Under the pieces are notes generated by a model. The model did not search any database, was not told the DNA's origin, and saw only the letters and a program-made list of their open reading frames with translations. A stretch of DNA of 7,766 nt from Desulfovibrionaceae bacterium (GTDB taxonomy: Bacteria; Desulfobacterota; Desulfovibrionia; Desulfovibrionales; Desulfovibrionaceae): assembly GCA_017613475.1 (NCBI GenBank), contig JAGADT010000131.1, forward strand, positions 1-7,766. The letters are read 5' to 3'. Of this stretch, positions 1 through 4,875 are shown in pieces. Positions within the stretch are counted from its first letter, which is position 1. Every line of letters starts with the position of its first letter. The position numbers and the translations under genes were made by a program.

Positions 1-192
1 AAAGGGCGGCTGCTCAGCGCCCCAAGGGGCAGCAACGGCTTTGGCTACGACCCTGTCTTTTACATTCCGGAACTGGGGCGGACTGTGGCGGAGCTCAGCC
101 GCGAAGAAAAAATGGCCATGAGCCACAGGTCCCTGGCATTGAAGGGGCTTATGCGCCTGTGGCCGGAATTCTGGCAAAGGGCAAACGGCTAA
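1..192 (+). CDS. rdgB: RdgB/HAM1-family non-canonical purine NTP pyrophosphatase (3' end only)
   Basis: Only the last 63 residues are visible; the gene enters from the left edge in frame 1 and ends at TAA 190-192. The family hydrolyses ITP, dITP and XTP to monophosphate and pyrophosphate in the cytoplasm, keeping deaminated purines out of nucleic acids. Seen here are the family C-terminal signatures: NGFGYDPVF at visible residues 12-20, the TVAEL segment at 28-32, and EEKMAMSHRSLALK around 35-48, which corresponds to the usual EKN-x-x-SHR-x-x-A block. The usual Asn after EK is Met here, a mild departure. The stop codon overlaps the stop of the convergent TtcA-family gene by four bases (189-192), so there is no room for a terminator between them. 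The call is firm for the family; the N-terminal half and catalytic Asp region cannot be checked. Confidence 0.9.
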   Translation, partial: KGRLLSAPRGSNGFGYDPVFYIPELGRTVAELSREEKMAMSHRSLALKGLMRLWPEFWQRANG

Positions 193-968
193 AGGCCGCC
201 CCCCGGCTCCTCTTCCCCTTGAGGGGCATAGCCCGGCGTTTTGGCCAGCTGCCAGCGCTCCAGGGCCCGGTAGAGATTTTTGCGGCGCATTTTGTCCGTG
301 CCATGCAGGGCGCGGACTTTTTCTGTGAATTCCTGGCGCTTGGTATGCCCGGCCGAAGGGCAGGGGTTGCTCCATATCTGCAGGCCCCAGCCTTTGGCCG
401 CGCGGATAATCGTGGCCTTATCCACCAGCAGCATCGGGCGGATAACGGTCAGCTCCCCGCGGAAAAAGGCGTCCTTGATGGAAAGGCCCTCAATCCGCCC
501 GTTCTGGACCATGTTCATGAAAAACGTTGCCGCCAGGTCATCCGCGTTGTGCCCAAAGGCCAAATGCGTCAGATGATACTGGCGGCAAAGTTCAAAAAGG
601 CGCGTGCGCCGCAGCATGGCGCAGTAAAAGCAGGGGGAATTCTTCCGGTTCGCCTCGGAATGGGCCAGCGGGCCGTGGTTCGTGCACTCGATGTGCCCGG
701 GCAGGCCCGTCCGCGCCAGGTATTCCGTGAGGGGCGCGTGGTTCTGCGCGTCAAAGCCCGGATTCACGTGCAGGGCCATCAGGTCAAAATGGAAGGGCAC
801 GATGCGCTGCCTGCGCCGCAGGACTTCAAGGAGCGTCCAGCTGTCCACGCCGCCGGACACGGCCACGCCGACGCGGGCGCCCGGGTAGAGCATCCCCGTC
901 TGGTGCATGACCTTGCCCACGGACTTGATGCAGGCCTGCTGCGCGTACGAAAGGGGCTCCCTGCCCAT
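189..968 (-). CDS. TtcA-family PP-loop ATPase, probable Fe-S-dependent tRNA thiolase
   Basis: A 259-residue protein of the TtcA/TtuA branch of the adenine nucleotide alpha hydrolases. TtcA forms 2-thiocytidine at tRNA position 32 by adenylating the base and adding sulfur from a [4Fe-4S] cluster. Visible motifs are the PP-loop SGGVDS (38-43; E. coli TtcA has SGGKDS), the cluster pair CFYC (113-116) followed by an Arg-rich turn, FGHNADD (138-144, matching the GHxxDD block), and a third cysteine in NPCPSAG (203). These match the three-cysteine [4Fe-4S] site known for this family; the fourth Cys of the E. coli NLC motif is missing. The ATG at 968 is chosen because AGGGGGAG lies four to five bases upstream; the open frame continues to 1262 but only as a shadow of the upstream gene. 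It is the second gene of a leftward pair, 64 bases after the unknown protein. It could modify another tRNA base or act in sulfur transfer more generally, so I give no symbol. Confidence 0.85.
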   Translation of the reverse strand: MGREPLSYAQQACIKSVGKVMHQTGMLYPGARVGVAVSGGVDSWTLLEVLRRRQRIVPFHFDLMALHVNPGFDAQNHAPLTEYLARTGLPGHIECTNHGPLAHSEANRKNSPCFYCAMLRRTRLFELCRQYHLTHLAFGHNADDLAATFFMNMVQNGRIEGLSIKDAFFRGELTVIRPMLLVDKATIIRAAKGWGLQIWSNPCPSAGHTKRQEFTEKVRALHGTDKMRRKNLYRALERWQLAKTPGYAPQGEEEPGGGL

Positions 969-1032
969 GCTTCTCCCCCTAAGGAATGATTTTTCCCCGC
1001 CGGGCTGCCCCAAGTCCGCGGGGATGCCGGAC

Positions 1033-1917
1033 TCAGTTCTCCGGGGTCTCTTCGGCCTCAGGCGCAGCGCCGCTCTGGTAGCCCGTGTCGTCCCAGTCAA
1101 TAAGGCGCCCCTGGAGCCAGAACACGGTGTCGATCTCGTCGCCCTTCTTCGGCACATAGCCGCCCTTGCAGATCTTCTGGGGCACGTAGAGCAGCAGTTT
1201 GAAGGGGTTGGGCGTATCCATGCCCAGCGCAATGCGCAGGATGTACACGGTCTTGCCGTCAAACGTCACTTCCTCCACGTCGTCAATGGGCGAACGCAGC
1301 TCGTAGTCGCCGGGGACCTGGCTGGGCTGGAGTATGCGCTGGCCGCGCAGGTCCACCTTGAGCTGGGGCACGTCGAGGCGGGATGAGCCGGGGTGCTTTT
1401 CAAGCCATTCGGCAGCGTGTTTCTCGTATTCAGGGCCTTCAGAGATGGTCAGCTCATCTAAGAGGGCGCGCCGGACGCCGTAGGCCATGCCCGAAAGCAA
1501 AAAGGTCTGGCGCACGCCGGGCGTAAGCTGGTCCTTATCGCGGAAGTAGAACTGCGTCAGGAAGAACAGGGGGGTCGCCCCCTCGTTGCGGCAGGCCCCC
1601 ACATAGGCTGTGCCTCCGTTGTCCCAGGGGTGGACTTCTTCCACAGTCAGATCCTGCGGCTCGCCCTCAAGCAGGGGCAGCACGGTGACGGGATTGATTT
1701 TTCCGCCGGGCTTGCCCTGCACGGTGACCGCCGCCCTGACCGGGCACTCCCTGGGCCACGCCAGCACCGTAATTTCGTTTTCCGGCGTCTTGACCCCCCA
1801 GACCGGGCGGGTGCCGCCTTCTTCCACAATGCGGGGAATCAGGTTCATGGCCTCCTGTTCGGGATTGTCCAGGAGGGGGAACCACTTCTCGCCCAGCTGC
1901 TGATAGCGTCTGTTCAT
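1033..1917 (-). CDS. Hypothetical protein, 294 residues, function unknown
   Basis: I do not recognise this protein. It is acidic and cytoplasmic in appearance, with no signal peptide, no membrane segment and no classical catalytic signature. Residues 1-150 hold a mixed alpha/beta region with a PVRAAVTV stretch (59-66) and an FFLTQFYFRDKDQL segment (118-131). Residues 180-275 look like a beta-rich C-terminal domain ending in VFWLQGRLIDW (265-275), followed by an acidic, disordered-looking tail. The frame opens with GTG at 1923, but AGGA at 1925-1928 touches that codon; it sits seven bases before the ATG at 1915-1917, so the ATG is preferred. The gene is the first of a leftward transcription unit and probably cotranscribed with the TtcA-family gene 64 bases downstream. 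A link to tRNA thiolation or sulfur handling would be guilt by association only. Confidence 0.8.
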   Translation of the reverse strand: MNRRYQQLGEKWFPLLDNPEQEAMNLIPRIVEEGGTRPVWGVKTPENEITVLAWPRECPVRAAVTVQGKPGGKINPVTVLPLLEGEPQDLTVEEVHPWDNGGTAYVGACRNEGATPLFFLTQFYFRDKDQLTPGVRQTFLLSGMAYGVRRALLDELTISEGPEYEKHAAEWLEKHPGSSRLDVPQLKVDLRGQRILQPSQVPGDYELRSPIDDVEEVTFDGKTVYILRIALGMDTPNPFKLLLYVPQKICKGGYVPKKGDEIDTVFWLQGRLIDWDDTGYQSGAAPEAEETPEN

Positions 1918-1924
1918 GTGCACG

Positions 1925-1928
1925 TCCT
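1925..1928 (-). promoter_or_regulatory. Ribosome binding site deciding the start of the 294-residue protein
   Basis: AGGA on the minus strand lies seven bases before ATG 1917-1915 and only one base before the in-frame GTG at 1923-1921. This favours the ATG as the true start. Confidence 0.6.
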
Positions 1929-1931
1929 GTG

Positions 1932-1944
1932 GGGGCGATGCCCC
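1932..1944 (-). promoter_or_regulatory. Short GC hairpin next to the ribosome binding site
   Basis: GGGGC-ATC-GCCCC on the minus strand is a perfect 5-bp inverted repeat with a three-base loop. In the leftward mRNA it would end three bases before the AGGA of the 294-residue protein. It could influence translation initiation or be a protein-binding dyad; the sequence alone does not decide. Confidence 0.35.
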
Positions 1945-1948
1945 TCGT

Positions 1949-1976
1949 ATTATTCTCCAAAAGCCAGGGCTGTATA
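1949..1976 (-). promoter_or_regulatory. Candidate sigma-70-type promoter for the leftward pair
   Basis: On the minus strand, TATACA (1976-1971, four of six -35 matches) is followed by a 16-base spacer and AATAAT (1954-1949, five of six -10 matches). Transcription would start near 1942, inside or beside the GC hairpin, giving a leader of about 25 bases. The box positions suit the unknown-protein/TtcA-family pair. Not tested; matches of this quality also occur by chance. Confidence 0.4.
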
Positions 1977-1983
1977 AAGCCTT

Positions 1984-2071
1984 TGGCTCTTATTCCAGTG
2001 AATAAAAGCGGTTTTGCCGCTGGCTCTCGCCAGTGGATAAAAGCGGCAGTGCCGCCGGCTTTGCCGCCGGC
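1984..2071. repeat. Imperfect tandem repeat with nested hairpins in the divergent intergenic region
   Basis: Two 30-base units, 1995-2024 and 2030-2059, agree at 25 of 30 positions. The similarity extends leftwards through a TGGCTCT element at 1984 and 2021, so the period is about 35-37 bases. Each unit contains a small dyad: AGCGG-TTTTG-CCGCT at 2007-2021 and GCGGC-AGT-GCCGC at 2043-2055. A third, shortened copy follows: GCCGCCGGC is repeated exactly at 2051-2059 and 2063-2071, with a CGGC-TTT-GCCG dyad. Both strands are open across part of it, but the peptide is low-complexity and has no convincing start, so this looks like a non-coding intergenic repeat. It may be one member of a dispersed family or a regulatory repeat between the divergent units. 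Confidence 0.65.
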
Positions 2072-2193
2072 ATGTTCCGCGAGTTATAGCCTGTCCATTT
2101 CCGCAAGGCAAGATGGAGGCAATCACCCCACATGGCAGGCGCCCCTGAAAACCTGGCATGGAAGAGGACAGGAAAGCGCCTGTGGACACCACA

Positions 2194-2229
2194 TTGTTAC
2201 GGGTTGATTATTCCATATTTACATAGTAT
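2194..2229 (+). promoter_or_regulatory. AT-rich candidate promoter for the rightward unit
   Basis: Two weak box pairs overlap in this AT-rich island: TTGTTA (2194-2199) with TATTTA (2216-2221) at a 16-base spacing, and TTGATT (2204-2209) with TAGTAT (2224-2229) at 14 bases. Neither is a strong sigma-70 match. The local AT-richness and the position ahead of the E1-like gene are the main support. Confidence 0.3.
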
Positions 2230-2371
2230 GCAAGTGTGTTTTTTAAGGAATTTGGCACTTTCTGGCGGTTCTCTGCCGGGCAAGACGTATTCTTTGCGTT
2301 CCTGGCAACGAAAAATCAGCAAAGCGAAGGACGCGGGCAAAACAGGACCAAAGCACACAGCGCGGTTCCAT

Positions 2372-2378
2372 GGGGAGG
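2372..2378 (+). promoter_or_regulatory. Ribosome binding site deciding the start of the E1-like gene
   Basis: GGGGAGG lies eight bases before ATG 2387. It selects this codon over the upstream ATG at 2132 in the same open frame, and gives a protein whose N-terminus matches the family. Confidence 0.7.
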
Positions 2379-2386
2379 CAGAGACC

Positions 2387-3193
2387 ATGCATTTGAGCAA
2401 CGAACAACTGGAGAGATATTCCCGGCAAATCATCCTGAAGGAAATCGGCGCAAAGGGGCAGAAAAGGCTCCTGACTTCCAGGGTGCTGATCATCGGCGCG
2501 GGGGGCCTGGGCTCTCCCGCGGCGATGTATCTCGCAGCGGCGGGCGTCGGAACCATAGGCATAGCGGACGATGACGTGGTGGACCTCTCCAACCTGCAGC
2601 GCCAGATCATCCATGCAACACAGGATGTCGGCAGGGCCAAGGTGGATTCCGCAAGGGAACGCATCCTGGCCATCAACCCTGAGGTACAGGTTGAAACCTG
2701 GCCCGGCAGGGTAAGCAGCGGCAATATCCTGGACATGATCAGCGGATACGATTTCATCCTGGATGGAACGGACAATTTCCCCTCAAAATTCCTGATTAAC
2801 GATGCCTGCGTCATGGCAGGAAAAGCTTTCAGCCATGCGGGGATCATCCGCTTCCAGGGGCAGCTGATGACGGTAGTGCCTGGCAAAAGCCCCTGCTACC
2901 GGTGCATATTCAGGGATATTCCTCCTCAGGACGCCGTCCCCTCCTGCAGGGAGGCAGGCGTTATCGGCTCGATGGCAGGCGTTATCGGCTCCCTGCAGGC
3001 AATGGAGGCTGTTAAATACCTCTGCGGAATAGGAGAGCTGCTTACAGGATGCCTCCTGACCTGCGACGCACTCGAAATGAATTTCCGCAAGGTCGAGCTG
3101 CCTGCACGTGGAAAAGGATGCGCCGTCTGCGCGGACGAGCCAGAAATCAGGGAACTTTCAGGCTATGAACAGCCGGCCTGCGGGCGGCCATGA
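2387..3193 (+). CDS. MoeB/ThiF/HesA-type E1-like adenylyltransferase
   Basis: A 268-residue cytoplasmic enzyme, close to the usual 250-270 for the family. Such enzymes adenylate the C-terminal Gly-Gly of a ubiquitin-like sulfur carrier (MoaD, ThiS or relatives) so it can become a thiocarboxylate. The N-terminus ERYSRQIIL (9-17) is typical. The ATP site shows GAGGLGSP (37-44), the acidic DDD (61-63), DLSNLQRQ (66-73) with Arg72, Lys85, and DGTDN (126-130). Two CxxC pairs, Cys170/173 and Cys245/248, form the structural zinc site. Cys187 in SCREAG sits where ThiF and relatives carry the reactive cysteine, followed by GVIGSLQAMEAVK (198-210). Its TGA overlaps an ATG (ATGA, 3190-3193), but the next gene more likely starts at 3274. 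The neighbouring TusA-like gene supports a sulfur-relay role. No Gly-Gly carrier is visible, so MoeB, ThiF and HesA roles cannot be told apart. Confidence 0.92.
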   Translation: MHLSNEQLERYSRQIILKEIGAKGQKRLLTSRVLIIGAGGLGSPAAMYLAAAGVGTIGIADDDVVDLSNLQRQIIHATQDVGRAKVDSARERILAINPEVQVETWPGRVSSGNILDMISGYDFILDGTDNFPSKFLINDACVMAGKAFSHAGIIRFQGQLMTVVPGKSPCYRCIFRDIPPQDAVPSCREAGVIGSMAGVIGSLQAMEAVKYLCGIGELLTGCLLTCDALEMNFRKVELPARGKGCAVCADEPEIRELSGYEQPACGRP

Positions 3194-3257
3194 AGATGGA
3201 AAGAGAGTCGATGATGAAACGCGCGGCAGGGGAACTATGGGCAGCCGCCGGGAAACA

Positions 3258-3268
3258 GGGAGGTGAGG
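3258..3268 (+). promoter_or_regulatory. Ribosome binding site deciding the TusA-like start
   Basis: GGGAGGTGAGG contains two overlapping purine-rich cores, five and ten bases before ATG 3274. The earlier in-frame ATG at 3190 has no comparable site. Confidence 0.65.
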
Positions 3269-3273
3269 CTGAA

Positions 3274-3525
3274 ATGGGCGAAGAAACATACTCGGTAGAT
3301 GAGACGGTGGATGTAACGGATGTGGTGTGCCCCGTGACCTTTGTCAAGGCATATTCCGCCCTGGAAGAAATGCGCGAAGGGCAGGTGCTGTGCGTGCGCA
3401 TGAACGGGGACCAGACCGTTCAGGACGTGCCAGGCAGCCTAAAACAGGAAGGGCACCAGATTTTGAAGCTCTTCGACAATAACGACGGAACCTACAGCCT
3501 TATTGTCCGGAAAACCGGGGACTGA
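3274..3525 (+). CDS. TusA/SirA-like sulfur carrier protein
   Basis: An 83-residue protein, matching the roughly 80-residue TusA family. These small cytoplasmic proteins carry a persulfide on a conserved cysteine and pass it on, in E. coli from IscS towards MnmA. Visible features are the beta-strand VDVTDVVCPVT with reactive Cys19, a helix KAYSALEEMREGQ, the strand VLCVRMNGD, then the DVPGSLKQEGHQIL segment and the final LIVRK strand, in the normal TusA order. The usual CPxP motif reads CPVT, so the second proline is replaced. The frame is open from 3190, overlapping the E1-like stop, but ATG 3274 is preferred because GGGAGGTGAGG (3258-3268) precedes it and the length then fits. It lies between the E1-like gene and mnmA, so either enzyme could be its partner. 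Confidence 0.85.
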   Translation: MGEETYSVDETVDVTDVVCPVTFVKAYSALEEMREGQVLCVRMNGDQTVQDVPGSLKQEGHQILKLFDNNDGTYSLIVRKTGD

Positions 3526-3559
3526 GGCGTTCATGACCTTTCCAGGAACTCAGGATGGG

Positions 3560-3576
3560 ACAGGCCCTGCGCCTGT
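3560..3576 (+). terminator. Weak terminator-like hairpin between the TusA-like gene and mnmA
   Basis: ACAGGC-CCTGC-GCCTGT is a perfect 6-bp stem with a five-base loop; the T run overlapping and following its right arm (3576-3579) gives it an intrinsic-terminator look. The stem is short and the T run brief, so termination would be partial at best. Confidence 0.35.
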
Positions 3577-3604
3577 TTTCCGGAGTTGGACAGGCGGAAA
3601 ACAG
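3573..3604 (+). promoter_or_regulatory. Perfect 10-bp stem-loop in the mnmA leader
   Basis: CTGTTTTCCG (3573-3582) and CGGAAAACAG (3595-3604) are exact reverse complements around a 12-base loop. The left arm shares CTGT with the right arm of the preceding hairpin, so the two cannot form together. No T run follows, so this is not an intrinsic terminator. It ends 22 bases before the AAGGAG of mnmA. An 8-base direct repeat GGACAGGC occurs at 3558 and 3588. Confidence 0.5.
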
Positions 3605-3637
3605 CGGCGTAAGCTTGGGCGGTGAAAAGGAGCAAAA

Positions 3638-4705
3638 ATGATAGCAGCAGCAGTAAGCGGCGGGGTGGACAGCCTTTACGCACTGGCCTCCCTGCGCCTG
3701 AAGGGCGAGGATGTCCTGGCCCTGCACGGCATATTCCACGAAGGCAGCGTGCAGAGCCCGGCCATAGAAGGGCTCAGGCAAAACTGCGACCGCCTGGGCG
3801 TGCCCCTGCATGTGGCGGACCTGCGCGCAGCGTTCCGCGAGCGGGTGATGCGGCCCTTTGCCGAACGCTACGCCGCCTGCGAAACGCCCAACCCCTGCGC
3901 CATGTGCAACGCGCGCATCAAGTTCGGCCTCTTGTGGGACAAGGCGGAAGAGCTTGGCGCAGGGAGCCTTGCCACCGGCCATTACGCCCGCAGTGCTGCG
4001 CACCAGCGCTATGGCTGGGCCCTGGTGCCGCCGGCAGACCCCCGCAAGGACCAATCGTACTTCCTCTCCCTTGTGCCGGCAGAACGGCTGAAAAGGGCGC
4101 TCTTTCCGCTGGAAGGCGTCTGCAAGGATGAGGCAAGGGCCTTTGTGGCCAGCCATGGGCTTACCGTGCCCCTGCCGCGCGAAAGCCAGGAAATCTGCTT
4201 TGTGCCTGATGACGATTACCGGAGCTTTCTGGATGCGTTTGGGCTGGCATTGCCCGGCCCCGGCGATGTTGCGCTGGTCAATGAGGAGGGCGCCTGCCGC
4301 ATTATTGGCCGCCACCAGGGGCTGTGGCGCTATACCGAGGGGCAGCGGCGCGGGCTTGGCATCGCCTTTACGGAACCCCTTTACGTGCTTGGCAAGGACA
4401 GGGCGAAAAACATGTTGCTGGTGGGCAGTGAAAAGCAGCTCAGGCAGCCCTGCTGCGAAGCCGGGGAAATCAACCTGCTGGTGGATCCCGCCCTGTGGCC
4501 CAAAGAGCTTTTTGTGCGCATCCGCTACCGGCAGAAATCCATGCCGGCCAGGGTTGAGCTCACTGAAGGGAATGCCATGCGCATTGCCTTTGACGAGCCG
4601 CAGCCCCTGGGGGCGCCGGGCCAGGTGGCGGCGGTATTTGACGCAGAGGGCGCGCTCCTTGCCGGCGGCATCCTGCGCTGGCGGACAGATATGCCATCAC
4701 TGTGA
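3638..4705 (+). CDS. mnmA: tRNA-specific 2-thiouridylase MnmA
   Basis: A 355-residue protein, near the usual 350-370. MnmA adenylates U34 of tRNA-Lys, -Glu and -Gln and adds sulfur to give 2-thiouridine. Visible in order: PP-loop SGGVDS (7-12), TPNPCAMCN (83-91) with catalytic Cys87, the FG and ATGHYAR motif (112-118), KDQSYFL (137-143), ESQEICF (182-188) with the second catalytic Cys187, YTEGQRRGLGI (232-242), and a C-terminal beta-barrel ending at GGIL (343-346). AAGGAG at 3627-3632, five bases before ATG 3638, supports the start. The N-terminal part lacks the NW dipeptide common after the first strand. The final residues after GGILRW appear to be encoded by DNA that on the other strand resembles larE, so the C-terminal tail may be a recombination product. 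Its TusA-like neighbour is a plausible sulfur donor; TusBCD/E are not seen. Confidence 0.95.
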   Translation: MIAAAVSGGVDSLYALASLRLKGEDVLALHGIFHEGSVQSPAIEGLRQNCDRLGVPLHVADLRAAFRERVMRPFAERYAACETPNPCAMCNARIKFGLLWDKAEELGAGSLATGHYARSAAHQRYGWALVPPADPRKDQSYFLSLVPAERLKRALFPLEGVCKDEARAFVASHGLTVPLPRESQEICFVPDDDYRSFLDAFGLALPGPGDVALVNEEGACRIIGRHQGLWRYTEGQRRGLGIAFTEPLYVLGKDRAKNMLLVGSEKQLRQPCCEAGEINLLVDPALWPKELFVRIRYRQKSMPARVELTEGNAMRIAFDEPQPLGAPGQVAAVFDAEGALLAGGILRWRTDMPSL

Positions 4706-4763
4706 GGAACGTGGAATCCGCTCTGGCAGGACAGACCGCGGCAAGGCTGCCCAGGTTGTTGAT
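4686..4763 (-). pseudogene. Decayed larE-like fragment (PP-loop region)
   Basis: The minus-strand reading INNLGSLAAVC-PARADS-TFLTVMAYL aligns without gaps to the PP-loop region of the intact LarE in this window (IRSLGSLAVAC-SGGVDS-TFLAVVAHN), with 14 of 26 residues identical. The DNA keeps the same codon phase at a constant offset of 1910 bases: 4691-4760 matches 6601-6670 at 51 of 70 positions, including GTGGAATCC and an exact 15-base block, GCAAGGCTGCCCAGG. The ATP-binding SGGVDS has become PARADS, so the fragment cannot be a working PP-loop. Similarity fades on both sides and nothing like the rest of LarE follows. It lies just downstream of bioB and overlaps the last 20 bases of mnmA on the opposite strand. 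It is most simply a relic of a larE copy. Confidence 0.7.
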
Positions 4764-4875
4764 GCCTTCCTGGCGCAGATTACCCCTGCAAACCCTGGGA
4801 CAAGTATGCTCAGGTCCCCTGCAGGGTGTTTCCATGGGGCTCCCGCATCCGGGACTCACAAGCGACAGCCTTGCT
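4764..4875. other. Short non-coding stretch between the larE relic and the bioB stop
   Basis: No gene is supported. A 10-bp palindrome CCCTGCAGGG lies at 4817-4826 and a 5-bp stem TCCCG-CATC-CGGGA at 4841-4854. Neither is followed by a T run on either strand, so I do not call an intrinsic terminator for the convergent mnmA and bioB transcripts. Confidence 0.4.

Larger units (their letters stand above)
2072..2386. other. Rest of the divergent intergenic region, including a long leader
   Basis: No gene is supported here. An open frame runs in from 2132 into the E1-like gene, but its 85 extra residues are unlike any family member and lack a good ribosome binding site. An imperfect dyad pairs CTGTCC-x-x-TTCC (2091-2102) with GGAA-x-x-GGACAG (2160-2171), ten of twelve matches. 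Positions 2190-2245 are distinctly AT-rich compared with the rest of the window and probably hold the rightward promoter. The leader that follows would be about 150 bases long. I see no recognisable riboswitch in it. Confidence 0.5.

Noticed and set aside
159..989. Long rightward open frame opposite the TtcA-family gene
   Set aside because: It lies antisense to a gene with clear PP-loop and cysteine motifs; its peptide is Arg/Ala/Gly/His-rich and matches no family, as expected of a GC-rich shadow frame.
969..1262. N-terminal extension of the TtcA-family gene
   Set aside because: The extra residues are Arg/Cys/Thr-rich shadow sequence of the upstream 294-residue protein, and the ATG at 968 has a strong ribosome binding site.
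1984..2071. CRISPR-like array
   Set aside because: Only two imperfect units with almost no spacer between them and no cas genes; it is a tandem repeat, not an array.
1950..2192. Leftward 80-residue open frame over the tandem repeat
   Set aside because: Its content comes from the repeat itself, it has no convincing ribosome binding site, and it overlaps the candidate leftward promoter.
2132..2386. N-terminal extension of the E1-like protein by 85 residues
   Set aside because: Family members begin near ERYSRQI, the extension crosses the AT-rich promoter-like island, and ATG 2387 has a strong GGGGAGG site.
2197..2886. Leftward 229-residue frame opposite the E1-like gene
   Set aside because: Antisense to a well-supported enzyme gene, with Ser/Arg-rich composition and no recognisable domain.
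3500..4315. Leftward 271-residue frame opposite mnmA
   Set aside because: Antisense shadow of mnmA, whose motifs are complete in the forward frame.
4841..4854. Stem-loop after bioB as an intrinsic terminator
   Set aside because: The stem is only 5 bp and no T run follows on either strand.
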